A stretch of 44,803 nt of DNA from NCBI GenBank assembly GCA_013530545.1, contig SPVA01000114.1, forward strand, positions 1 to 44,803. The letters run 5' to 3'. Position numbers and translations under genes: made by a program. This DNA comes from Acinetobacter lwoffii (GTDB taxonomy: Bacteria > Pseudomonadota > Gammaproteobacteria > Pseudomonadales > Moraxellaceae). Shown in pieces: positions 25,688 to 33,671 of this stretch (the stretch's first letter is position 1; each line of letters opens with the position of its first letter). The notes beneath the pieces are model-generated. The model was not told the origin of the DNA. It made no database searches and saw only the letters and a list, made by a program, of their open reading frames with translations.

Positions 25688-27205
25688 ATGACGATTCAAA
25701 AAATGGCCTTGATTGGCACAGGCGTAATGGGAATGGGTATTGCGCAAATTGCAGCACAGGCGGGTGTTGAGGTCCGTTTATTTGATGCTAAACCCGGCGC
25801 TGCTGAGCAAGGCTTGGAAAAATTAAAAGTAACCTTGCACAAACTAGCTGCTAAAGGAAAGTTAACCGAACAGCAGCTTGTGGATACCTTAGCCCGATTG
25901 ATTATCTTGGAAAGCATTGAAGAGGTTGCTGGCGTTGATCTGGTCGTAGAAGCAATTATTGAAAATCTGGAAATCAAGCAAACTTTGTTTAAACAGCTTG
26001 AAAGGATTGTGGCTGAAGAAACTATTCTGGTTTCAAATACATCCTCACTATCTGTGACCTCAATTGCATCTGCGTGTCAGCATCAGGGCCGTATCGCAGG
26101 TTTCCATTTCTTCAATCCGGTTCCACTGATGAAAATTGTGGAAGTGATTGCGGGGTTGGCTACAGATGAGCAAGTCGTAGTCGACTTACTGGATCTGGCG
26201 AACCGCATGGGACATTTGGGTGTCCGGACTAAAGATACACCAGGATTCATCGTTAATCATGCTGGTCGTGCTTATAGTACTGAAGCGCTGAAAATACTGG
26301 GCGAATGTGTGACTTCACCCAGTGAAATTGACCGGATTTTACGCGAAGGAGCTGGTTTCCGCATGGGACCACTCGAACTGTTCGATTTGACGGCACTGGA
26401 TGTTTCTCATCCGGTGATGGAGTCCATTTTCAATCAGTTTTATCAGGAAGCGCGTTACCGCCCGAGCGCTTTAACTCGTCAGATGCTGGCAGGTAAAAAA
26501 GTCGGCCGTAAGGTCGGTGAGGGTTTCTACAAATACGTTGATGGCGTAAAAATCAATGAAGAGCCTCGTCAGACTGTACCTCAGGTTTCAACATTTAATG
26601 CGGTCTGGATCAAAACAGATTTAGAGCAGGATGCAGCCATCCTAACAAATTATCTGCAAGCGCAAGGATTAACATTAGATACAGCCACGCAACCGGGTGC
26701 AGATAGTTTAATTTTACTGGCTACTTACGGTGAAGACACGACATCTGCAGCTTTGCGTTTTGGTGTCGATGCAACACGAGCAGTTAGTATCGATATGCTC
26801 ACCGATTTTGCGAACCACCGAACCTTGATGCCATCGATTGCAACCAAAAAAGTTTATATTGATCAGTCACATACAATTTTTTCGGCCAATAACCATGGTG
26901 TCAGTGTGATTGATGAAAGCATGGGATTTGTCGCGCAGCGTGTATTAGCCATGGTAATCAATCTGGCCTGCGATATCGCACAACAAGGTATTGCAACTGC
27001 AGCAGATATTGATAAGGCAGTGAAACTTGGTTTGGGCTACCCACATGGTCCGATCTCATGGGGGGACGTACTGGGTGCATCACGTATTCTGCAGATTCTG
27101 GAACGTATTACGAAGAACACAGGTGATCCACGTTACCGTCCAAGTCCATGGTTGCAGCGTCGCGCCCGATTAAACTTGTCTTTGCTTCATACCTCAACAA
27201 TTTAA
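25688..27205 (+). CDS. paaH: 3-hydroxyacyl-CoA dehydrogenase, PaaH/DcaH type (3-hydroxyadipyl-CoA)
   Basis: The 505-residue protein starts with a NAD Rossmann motif (GTGVMGMGIAQ, 10-20). The catalytic His is in GFHFFNPVPLMKIVEV, and a second hydroxyacyl-CoA dehydrogenase C-terminal domain follows (to about 480). The length and two-domain layout match the PaaH/PaaC-like enzymes that oxidise 3-hydroxyadipyl-CoA, rather than the 280-residue short form or the large fused FadB. It begins 3 bases after the hydratase stop. The symbol refers to the family; in Acinetobacter dicarboxylate clusters the same enzyme is called DcaH. Confidence 0.85.
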   Translation: MTIQKMALIGTGVMGMGIAQIAAQAGVEVRLFDAKPGAAEQGLEKLKVTLHKLAAKGKLTEQQLVDTLARLIILESIEEVAGVDLVVEAIIENLEIKQTLFKQLERIVAEETILVSNTSSLSVTSIASACQHQGRIAGFHFFNPVPLMKIVEVIAGLATDEQVVVDLLDLANRMGHLGVRTKDTPGFIVNHAGRAYSTEALKILGECVTSPSEIDRILREGAGFRMGPLELFDLTALDVSHPVMESIFNQFYQEARYRPSALTRQMLAGKKVGRKVGEGFYKYVDGVKINEEPRQTVPQVSTFNAVWIKTDLEQDAAILTNYLQAQGLTLDTATQPGADSLILLATYGEDTTSAALRFGVDATRAVSIDMLTDFANHRTLMPSIATKKVYIDQSHTIFSANNHGVSVIDESMGFVAQRVLAMVINLACDIAQQGIATAADIDKAVKLGLGYPHGPISWGDVLGASRILQILERITKNTGDPRYRPSPWLQRRARLNLSLLHTSTI

Positions 27206-27217
27206 AGGATTAATACA

Positions 27218-28420
27218 ATGTTAAATGCCTATATTTACGATGGCCTGCGTACTCCATTTGGCCGTCATGCAGGTGCGTTATCCTCTATCCGTCCAGACAA
27301 TCTGGCAGCGCATGTGATCAAGGCACTGGTAGAAAAAAATCACCTTCCAGCCAATATCTTTGATGATGTGATTCTGGGTAATACCAATCAGGCCGGTGAA
27401 GACAGCCGTAACATTGCGCGTCATGCGACCTTATTGGCAGGTCTGGATGTAAAAACTCCGGCACAAACTGTTAACCGTTTATGTGCTTCCGGCCTTGCTG
27501 CGTTGATAGATGCTGCACGTGCAATTAGCTGTGGGGAGGGTGAGGTCATCCTGGCCGGAGGCGTGGAATCCATGTCTCGAGCTCCTTTTGTATTTGCCAA
27601 ATCAGAAACATCGTTCAGCCGTGATCTTAAAGTCTTTGATTCAACTATCGGTGCACGTTTCCCGAACCCGGCAATCGAAAAGCAGTTCGGTGATGACACG
27701 ATGCCTAAAACGGGCGATAACGTGGCGGTTGAATATGGTGTAACGCGTGAAGATGCAGACCGTTTCGCAGCCGCTTCCCAAGCGAGATATGAGGCTGCCA
27801 AACAAGCAAGTTTTTTCGCTGGTGAAATCGTAGGTGTTGAGGTGTCTCAAGGGCGTAAATTGTCTCCAAAACTGGTGGAAATCGATGAGCATCCACGTCC
27901 AAGTTCAGATTTTGTTGCCTTGCAAAAGCTCAAGCCTTTATTTGAAGGTGGCGTGGTGACAGCGGGTAATGCATCCGGCGTCAATGATGGTGCAGCTGCC
28001 CTGATTATTGGTTCTACTGCGGCTGAACAAAAACTGGGAATCAAACCGATGGCCAAAATCCTGTCTTCTGGTGCTGCAGGAATTGAACCGCGTATTATGG
28101 GTGCTGGTCCTGTAGATGCCATTAAACTCGCGCTGAAACGTGCCAATCTCACTTTAGATGACATGGATATTATTGAAATCAATGAAGCCTTTGCATCTCA
28201 GGTATTGGCGTGTCTAAAAGGTTTGGATATCGATTTTGATGACCCACGTGTTAATCCAAATGGTGGAGCAATCGCAGTCGGACATCCATTAGGAGCCTCT
28301 GGAGCGCGTCTTGCCTTAACGACAGCACGTGAATTACAACGTAGCGGCAAAAAATATGCTGTAATCAGTTTGTGTATTGGTGTGGGACAAGGTCTCGCCA
28401 TGGTGATTGAGCGCACATAA
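27218..28420 (+). CDS. pcaF: 3-oxoadipyl-CoA thiolase (PcaF/DcaF/PaaJ type)
   Basis: The 400-residue thiolase has nucleophile Cys89 in VNRLCASGLAA, His356 in GHPLGASGAR, and Cys386 in CIGVGQG, the complete catalytic set. It cleaves 3-oxoadipyl-CoA with CoA to acetyl-CoA and succinyl-CoA. The length and N-terminus (AYIYDGLRTPFGRHAG) are typical of the PcaF group rather than acetoacetyl-CoA thiolases. An AAGGA ribosome-binding site lies 12 bases after the previous stop. Specificity is inferred from group and neighbours. Confidence 0.85.
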   Translation: MLNAYIYDGLRTPFGRHAGALSSIRPDNLAAHVIKALVEKNHLPANIFDDVILGNTNQAGEDSRNIARHATLLAGLDVKTPAQTVNRLCASGLAALIDAARAISCGEGEVILAGGVESMSRAPFVFAKSETSFSRDLKVFDSTIGARFPNPAIEKQFGDDTMPKTGDNVAVEYGVTREDADRFAAASQARYEAAKQASFFAGEIVGVEVSQGRKLSPKLVEIDEHPRPSSDFVALQKLKPLFEGGVVTAGNASGVNDGAAALIIGSTAAEQKLGIKPMAKILSSGAAGIEPRIMGAGPVDAIKLALKRANLTLDDMDIIEINEAFASQVLACLKGLDIDFDDPRVNPNGGAIAVGHPLGASGARLALTTARELQRSGKKYAVISLCIGVGQGLAMVIERT

Positions 28421-28432
28421 AAGGAATAAAAA

Positions 28433-29650
28433 ATGGGTGCATTGGAAGGTATTCGCGTATTGGATTTAAGCCGCGTACTGGCAGGTCCTTGGTGTGGTCA
28501 GATTCTGGCGGATTTGGGTGCTGAAGTGATTAAAGTTGAACGTCCCAAAACAGGTGATGATACCCGCTTGTGGGGACCACCATGGATGAAGGATGATCAG
28601 GGTGAAGATACGCAGGAAGCTGCCTATTACCAGTCTGCTAACCGCAATAAACTTTCTATCGCAATTGATATTGCCACACTGGAAGGTCAGAAATTAGTTC
28701 GTACACTGGCAGCAGGTTCGGATGTTTTAATTGAAAACTACAAAGCGGGCTCACTGAAAAAGTACGGTCTGGATTATGACAGCTTAAAAGCGATTAATCC
28801 GAAATTAGTGTATTGCTCGATTACCGGATTTGGCCAAACCGGTCCACGTGCGCCAGAACCGGGTTATGATTTTATCATTCAAGGTATGGGCGGTTTGATG
28901 TCTGTGACCGGAGAGAAAGATGACCTTCCGGGCGGTGGGCCGCAAAAAGTGGGTGTGGCTTTTGCCGACCTGACGACTGGGCTTTATGCCACCATTGCGA
29001 TTCAAGCAGCACTTTTGAACCGCACCATGACAGGTCTGGGTCAGTATATTGATATGGCGTTATTAGATGTACAGGTTGCAACGTTAGCCAATCAAGGCAT
29101 GAATTATCTATCTTCGGGTAAAGTACCTGGACGTTATGGCAATGCACATGCGAATATTGTGCCTTATCAAGTGTTTAAAGCAGCCGATCAGGACTTTATT
29201 ATTGCCTGTGGAAATGACAAGCAATTCGTTGCGCTGTGTCAGGCCATTGGTTTGCCGGAGCTGCAGAATGATCCGCGTTTCTTAAGCAATGCGTTACGAA
29301 TCCAGCATCGTCAAGAGATGGATAAATTACTCGGCACCCATTTTAAAACCAATTCTGCACGGCACTGGGTAGATGCGATTCACACGATAAAAGTTCCGGT
29401 GGGTTTAATCAACAATTTACAGCAAGCATTTGAGGAGCCTCAGGTGATTGCGCGCAATATGTTGGTTGATATGAAGCATCCGTTGAAGGAGAAGTTAACG
29501 GTGATTGGTTCACCCATTAAACTGTCACGCACCCCGGTGGAATATAAGAAAGCACCGCCAATGCTGGGTGAACATACTGATGAAATCTTAAGTGGCATTC
29601 TGGATGCAGAAAAGATTGCTGAACTTAGGCAGAGAGGTATCATCGGGTAA
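28433..29650 (+). CDS. CaiB/BaiF class III CoA-transferase, probably forming adipyl-CoA
   Basis: The 405-residue protein has the formyl-CoA-transferase fold: the start GIRVLDLSRVLAGPW, the conserved RNKLSIAIDI, and the catalytic Asp179 in VAFADLTTGLYA. It moves CoA from a donor to a free acid. As last gene of a beta-oxidation operon beside an adipate-forming pathway, it most likely activates adipate, perhaps with succinyl-CoA as donor; both partners are inferred. Acinetobacter baylyi dca genes use a two-subunit CoA-transferase for this step, so this single-chain enzyme would be a replacement. It follows the thiolase by 12 bases with AAGGAA before the ATG. Confidence 0.85.
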   Translation: MGALEGIRVLDLSRVLAGPWCGQILADLGAEVIKVERPKTGDDTRLWGPPWMKDDQGEDTQEAAYYQSANRNKLSIAIDIATLEGQKLVRTLAAGSDVLIENYKAGSLKKYGLDYDSLKAINPKLVYCSITGFGQTGPRAPEPGYDFIIQGMGGLMSVTGEKDDLPGGGPQKVGVAFADLTTGLYATIAIQAALLNRTMTGLGQYIDMALLDVQVATLANQGMNYLSSGKVPGRYGNAHANIVPYQVFKAADQDFIIACGNDKQFVALCQAIGLPELQNDPRFLSNALRIQHRQEMDKLLGTHFKTNSARHWVDAIHTIKVPVGLINNLQQAFEEPQVIARNMLVDMKHPLKEKLTVIGSPIKLSRTPVEYKKAPPMLGEHTDEILSGILDAEKIAELRQRGIIG

Positions 29651-29662
29651 TATTTAAATATT

Positions 29663-29699
29663 GGGCAAAGGAGATTCTGTCGAAGACTATCCTTTGCCC
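29663..29699 (+). terminator. terminator-like hairpin after the CoA-transferase gene
   Basis: GGGCAAAGGA (29663-29672) pairs perfectly with TCCTTTGCCC (29690-29699) across 17 bases. The T-tract after it is poor, so termination may be partial. Confidence 0.6.
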
Positions 29700-29723
29700 T
29701 AATTATAATAAATGAATTATAAT

Positions 29724-29738
29724 TTCCGCAGTGCGGAA
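29724..29738. promoter_or_regulatory. putative IclR operator in front of its own gene
   Basis: TTCCGCAGTGCGGAA is a perfect palindrome (six-base arms around AGT) 29 bases before the regulator's ATG. It shares CCGC-N3-GCGG with 24760-24780, suggesting self-control. Confidence 0.7.
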
Positions 29739-29767
29739 CAAAGTATGCTTAATTAGGCAGGAATAAT

Positions 29768-30616
29768 ATGACGAATGACGTGATTGATTCAGAACAGACA
29801 GAAAATCTTTTGGCGCCATTACGTCATGAATTATTGAATCCGATTGAAGATATGCAGGATGAAAATGACCGTCAATATGTGACCGCATTAGCTAGAGGAT
29901 TAGAATTATTACGTTGCTTTACACCCAAATATCAACATTTAGGTAATCAGGAATTGTCCCAGATGACAGGATTACCTAAAGCGACCATTACCCGCTTAAC
30001 CCATACCCTTTCACGTTTAGGATATATTAAGCAAGTACCGAACTCGAATAAATTTCAATTGTCATCAGGGGTACTGTCTTTTGGCTATTCAATGCTTGCC
30101 AATGTTTCGATTCGTTCGATAGCCCATCCTCATATGCAGGAGCTAGCAGATTATGCTGGTGCAGCGGTTGCCATGGCCACACGTGATCGGCTGAATATGA
30201 TTTATTTAGATGTGGTGCAGGGTAAAGGTAATGTAACAATGCGCCGTCCAGTCGGTACTTATTTGCCGATCCATTTAAGTGCCATGGGCAGGGCTTGTCT
30301 CGCTGCGATGCCTGCGGATGAGCGCGATTTTCTGTTAAATGCCATTCGGGAAAAGAATAAAGATGACTGGATTAAAATTAATCGAGAGTTAGACAAAGCA
30401 TTTAAAGATTTCCAAGATTATGGCTGTTGTTTTTCGATTGGAGAATGGCAGAAAGATGTAAATTCAGTTGCTGTCCCCTTATTGCATGAACAACACGGAC
30501 TTTTAGTATTCAATTGTGGTGGGCCAAGTTTTGTATTAAGCCGTGAGAAACTGGAAGAAGATATTGCACCAAGATTAATTCTGATGGTGAATAATATTAA
30601 AGCGGAAATTGGCTGA
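29768..30616 (+). CDS. IclR-family transcriptional regulator of the beta-oxidation cluster
   Basis: The 282-residue protein has an N-terminal winged helix-turn-helix (about 40-100, with LSQMTGLPKATITRLTHTLSRLGYI) and a C-terminal IclR effector-binding domain (about 115-280, with LPIHLSAMGRACLAAM and SVAVPLL). The length and a long N-terminal extension resemble the PcaU/PcaR/CatR-like group that senses ring-cleavage acids or dicarboxylates. Its gene and the divergent promoter share a palindrome, so it probably controls the adipate genes with adipate or its CoA ester as signal. The ligand is unknown. It ends 3 bases before the convergent integrase gene's stop. Confidence 0.85.
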   Translation: MTNDVIDSEQTENLLAPLRHELLNPIEDMQDENDRQYVTALARGLELLRCFTPKYQHLGNQELSQMTGLPKATITRLTHTLSRLGYIKQVPNSNKFQLSSGVLSFGYSMLANVSIRSIAHPHMQELADYAGAAVAMATRDRLNMIYLDVVQGKGNVTMRRPVGTYLPIHLSAMGRACLAAMPADERDFLLNAIREKNKDDWIKINRELDKAFKDFQDYGCCFSIGEWQKDVNSVAVPLLHEQHGLLVFNCGGPSFVLSREKLEEDIAPRLILMVNNIKAEIG

Positions 30617-30619
30617 ATG

Positions 30620-31897
30620 TCAGGCTTCTATGTATGTGGCATAACTCGCCCAATCAGCCATCAAATTTTTCCTTTTCTCAAGATAAGCTCCACGTAAGTA
30701 AGCTGCTTCTACTTCATCGGGTAGTTTATGTGCTAGTACATGCTCACAGACTTCACGAGGATAATCAGTTTTATCGGCTGACCAATCACGAAATGTTGAA
30801 CGGAAACCATGTGTTGTAATCACTCGATTTTGTTTAGGATCAATATAGCCTAAGCCATTTTCTTTTAACTTTTGTTCGTGCATCCGCTTGATTAAGGTTG
30901 TTAAGGACATATCCGAAAGCATTTCGCCACTACGAGGAGCAGGGAAAATGAAGTCTTGAGGTTGAGTATATTCTTGAATTGATTCAAGCAAACTAATGGT
31001 TTGTTGGGATAGGGGAACACGGTGTTCTTTTTCTGCTTTCATCCTTTCTTTAGGAATGATCCAAACTTTATTCTTAAAATCAATTTCTTGCCATGTTGCA
31101 CCAAAAACCTCGCCAGAACGACAGGCAGTTAAAATTACAAATTCTAGAGCTTTAGGTGAAATCCCTTTTTTCTGTCTCAGATGCTGGATAAACCCAGCAA
31201 CTTGTTCGTAAGGTAAAGATGGATGAGGGCGTGATTCTTGCTTTAAGTTACCTAAGATTGGTTCTAGATTACCTTTCCATTCAGCAGGATTATCGCCAAC
31301 AAAATATCCCATAGCCTTAGCATAATCAAAAATAGTTTCGATACGACCACGAATACGTTTAGCTGTTTCGTTCTTTTCAATCCAGATAGGTCTAAGAACT
31401 TCGGCAATATCAACTTTAGTAATTGTGCCAATACTGATATCACCTAGAGTTGGGTAGATATAGGTTTCTAATGTAGATGTCCATTGTCCGATATGCTTTT
31501 CATTTTTGAGTTCACGAGTTTTATTAGCAATAACGACTTTTGCACATTCAATGAATGTCTTGTTTCTAAGCTTTTGAATATGAAGCTTGTCGAGCTGTTC
31601 CTGTTTATGTGCAATTGGATCAACACCACTTCGTATTTGTAATCTTAATTCAGTGGCTTTAGCACGAGCTTCTGCTAAAGAAACTTCAGGGTAGGGACCA
31701 ATACCAATATCACGGCGATGAGGTTTTAGCTTCCCATCTTTATCCAACCGTTTACCCACAACAGCACGCAAAATCCAGACACGGGAATTACCCTCGACAT
31801 TTAGATATAAGCCATCAACACCGCCTACAGAATGTCGACCAGTCTTTTTGATTTTTGCTACACTGAGAGCAGATAGCTCTTTAGATTTCTTTGGCAT
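30620..31897 (-). CDS. P4-type tyrosine integrase of a genomic island
   Basis: The 425-residue protein has an N-terminal arm-binding domain (DUF4102-like: GVDGLYLNVEGNSRVWILR, IGPYPEVSLAEARAKA) and a core-binding domain. The catalytic domain has Arg in LTACRSGEVFGATW, His and Arg in HGFRSTFRDW, and the Tyr in HKLPDEVEAAYLRG. All catalytic residues are present. I chose ATG 31897 (MPKKSKELS), the usual start, over an in-frame start at 31927. It sits next to a copy of the tRNA-Ser 3' end and is transcribed away from it, into the putative island. Confidence 0.88.
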   Translation of the reverse strand: MPKKSKELSALSVAKIKKTGRHSVGGVDGLYLNVEGNSRVWILRAVVGKRLDKDGKLKPHRRDIGIGPYPEVSLAEARAKATELRLQIRSGVDPIAHKQEQLDKLHIQKLRNKTFIECAKVVIANKTRELKNEKHIGQWTSTLETYIYPTLGDISIGTITKVDIAEVLRPIWIEKNETAKRIRGRIETIFDYAKAMGYFVGDNPAEWKGNLEPILGNLKQESRPHPSLPYEQVAGFIQHLRQKKGISPKALEFVILTACRSGEVFGATWQEIDFKNKVWIIPKERMKAEKEHRVPLSQQTISLLESIQEYTQPQDFIFPAPRSGEMLSDMSLTTLIKRMHEQKLKENGLGYIDPKQNRVITTHGFRSTFRDWSADKTDYPREVCEHVLAHKLPDEVEAAYLRGAYLEKRKNLMADWASYATYIEA

Positions 31898-32045
31898 ATT
31901 ATTTTTACCCCACAACCTACCCCTCATAAAATACTGGAAATGATTGGATTAGACAAGACGGTTTTGGATGATTAAATTATTAAGTATATGAAAAATAATT
32001 TATTTTAATATTGTGTTAGATTGCTTTGGACTGCTGTTAGACGGA

Positions 32046-32065
32046 CACCGCTTCCGCCAAATTTT
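32046..32065 (+). repeat. attachment site copy (tRNA-Ser 3' end), left of the intact tRNA
   Basis: These 20 bases are identical to 32409-32428, covering the last 14 bases of tRNA-Ser and six bases beyond. No tRNA body precedes this copy, so it looks like the attR-type junction left by integration of the element to its left. The integrase gene starts 149 bases away. Confidence 0.75.
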
Positions 32066-32067
32066 AA

Positions 32068-32096
32068 AAACCCAGTCAATTTGACTGGGTTTTTTT
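32068..32096 (+). terminator. rho-independent terminator downstream of the att copy
   Basis: AAACCCAGTC pairs with GACTGGGTTT around a 5-base loop and is followed by a T-run. It closely resembles the terminator after the intact tRNA-Ser (32430-32457), suggesting that this is the old downstream flank of a second tRNA-Ser copy. Confidence 0.85.
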
Positions 32097-32332
32097 ATGT
32101 CTGAATATTTTTTCAGTTGTTGATCCGCTTGATGCTGAATGTGGTTATTTCTCTCATTATTCTCTACTGAGTTAAATACAACTCAAGATCATTTCAAGAT
32201 TCAAATCTTTGAATGAAAATGCCCAGGTTGGCTTTGATTTCGGATGATTTTTAGCTGAATAAGCCGCTTTTTATAGAAGTTTCGCTAAATTTTATTGCCA
32301 AAAATCTAATTTATTTATATGATGGCGGCCAA
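32097..32332 (+). other. intergenic region upstream of tRNA-Ser
   Basis: No gene is seen. The region presumably carries the tRNA promoter. I see no repeats or remnants beyond the flanking att copy and terminator. Confidence 0.4.
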
Positions 32333-32422
32333 GGAAGCGTGGCAGAGCGGTTTAATGCACCGGTCTTGAAAACCGACGAGGGTGTGAGTCCTCCGTGAGT
32401 TCGAATCTCACCGCTTCCGCCA
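32333..32422 (+). tRNA. tRNA-Ser (anticodon TGA)
   Basis: This is a 90-base class II tRNA. The acceptor arm GGAAGCG pairs with CGCTTCC, followed by discriminator G and encoded CCA. The anticodon stem CCGGT/ACCG region carries the loop CTTGAAA, giving anticodon TGA for UCA codons. The long variable arm (about GAGGGTGTGAGTCCTC) is typical of serine tRNA, and the T-loop TTCGAAT is normal. It is the target of the integrase next door. Confidence 0.95.
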
Positions 32423-32428
32423 AATTTT
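32409..32428 (+). repeat. attachment site copy within the intact tRNA-Ser 3' end
   Basis: This is an exact 20-base copy of 32046-32065. It overlaps the acceptor and T-arm end of tRNA-Ser plus six bases downstream. Confidence 0.75.
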
Positions 32429-32429
32429 T

Positions 32430-32462
32430 AAAACCCCAGTCGAAAGATTGGGGTTTTGCTTT
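32430..32462 (+). terminator. terminator of tRNA-Ser
   Basis: AAAACCCCA (32430-32438) pairs with TGGGGTTTT (32449-32457), followed by GCTTTTT. Confidence 0.8.
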
Positions 32463-32603
32463 TTGAGGCTGTATAGGTTGAATGTTCAATTCCTCAGTCC
32501 TGAACTCAAGGCATAAAATCTTGAAAAATGGACGTATCGGCCAAATATAGAGTCAGAGGCGCCAACGCGCTATCATACGCCCAAGCATCATATGGATCTC
32601 ATT

Positions 32604-33671
32604 ATGAAAATTGTCGCAGATGAAAATCTGGCATTTACCGATTATTTCTTTTCCGAATTTGGTGATATTCAACATTGTGCAGGGCGAACCTTAAGCGCAG
32701 ATGATGTCAAAGATGCCGATAGCTTGCTGGTACGTTCAGTGACTCAGGTCAATGAAGTACTGCTACAGAATAGTTCGATCAAATTTGTGGGCAGTGCCAC
32801 CATTGGTACAGATCATTTGGATATTGCTGCATTAGAACAACATGGGATTCAGTGGAGTAATGCAGCCGGCTGTAATGCGCAAGCAGTGGCTGAATATGTC
32901 ATTACCGCATTATTGCAGGTACGTCCTGAATTACTCGATGCCAATACGACATTTACCCTGGGTATTGTCGGTTTGGGTAATGTCGGAACCCGACTGGCCT
33001 ACATGGCGAAGATCTTGGGTTGGCGTGTGCTCGGTTGCGATCCTTTTGTGCAAAGAGAGCAGATTAATCAAGTTGAATTTCATGAATTGCTGCAGCAGGC
33101 GGATGCAATTTCGATTCATGTCCCTTTAACCATAACAGGCGCATATCCAACCTATCATTTATTTAATGCTGCTGCGTTGGCAAAAATGCAGCCTGACCCA
33201 ATCCTGATTAATTCAGCACGTGGGCCAGTCATTGAAGAGGCCGCGCTAATCCAGGATATACAGGCGACACACCGAACCGTGATTTTGGATGTCTTTGAAC
33301 ACGAACCGCTGATTTCAGCAGAACTTCTGGATCTAGTAACCTTGGTGACTCCGCATATTGCCGGTTATAGCTTGGAAGGCAAAGCGCGCGGTACTCAGAT
33401 GATTTATGAGGCTTTTTGTCAAACTTTCGGTTTTGCAGCCAGTAAACAGTTTGAAACCCAGCTGCCTGTCTGTGAGCAGTTTTTTCATGGGCAGAATTTA
33501 AAAATGGCATTGCAACAGCATTTATCCCAAATTTATGACATTGCTCGTGATGATGCCAATCTACGCGCCTGTCTCAAAGAAGGCAAAATCGATCAGCAGG
33601 CATTTGATCATTTACGTAAAACTTATCCGCTGCGTCGTGAGTGGGCAGCTCATGGTGGGCCGAAGGCATGA
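32604..33671 (+). CDS. pdxB: 4-phosphoerythronate dehydrogenase PdxB
   Basis: The 355-residue D-2-hydroxyacid dehydrogenase is of pyridoxal-phosphate biosynthesis. The start MKIVADENLAF is typical of PdxB, and the NAD motif is GIVGLGNVGTRLA. The conserved Arg lies in NSARGPVIEEAAL, the Glu in DVFEHEP and the His in VTPHIAGYSLEGKARG, followed by the PdxB-specific C-terminal dimerisation domain. It oxidises 4-phosphoerythronate to the 2-oxo acid. ATG 32604 is preferred to the in-frame ATG at 32592 on family grounds. The stop overlaps the start of epmA by 4 bases, so the two are coupled. Confidence 0.93.
   Translation: MKIVADENLAFTDYFFSEFGDIQHCAGRTLSADDVKDADSLLVRSVTQVNEVLLQNSSIKFVGSATIGTDHLDIAALEQHGIQWSNAAGCNAQAVAEYVITALLQVRPELLDANTTFTLGIVGLGNVGTRLAYMAKILGWRVLGCDPFVQREQINQVEFHELLQQADAISIHVPLTITGAYPTYHLFNAAALAKMQPDPILINSARGPVIEEAALIQDIQATHRTVILDVFEHEPLISAELLDLVTLVTPHIAGYSLEGKARGTQMIYEAFCQTFGFAASKQFETQLPVCEQFFHGQNLKMALQQHLSQIYDIARDDANLRACLKEGKIDQQAFDHLRKTYPLRREWAAHGGPKA

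Noticed and set aside
31928..32045. A hidden tRNA body upstream of the att copy at 32046
   Set aside because: No acceptor-stem partner, anticodon stem or D-arm can be drawn in the preceding 90 bases; only the 3' end is present.
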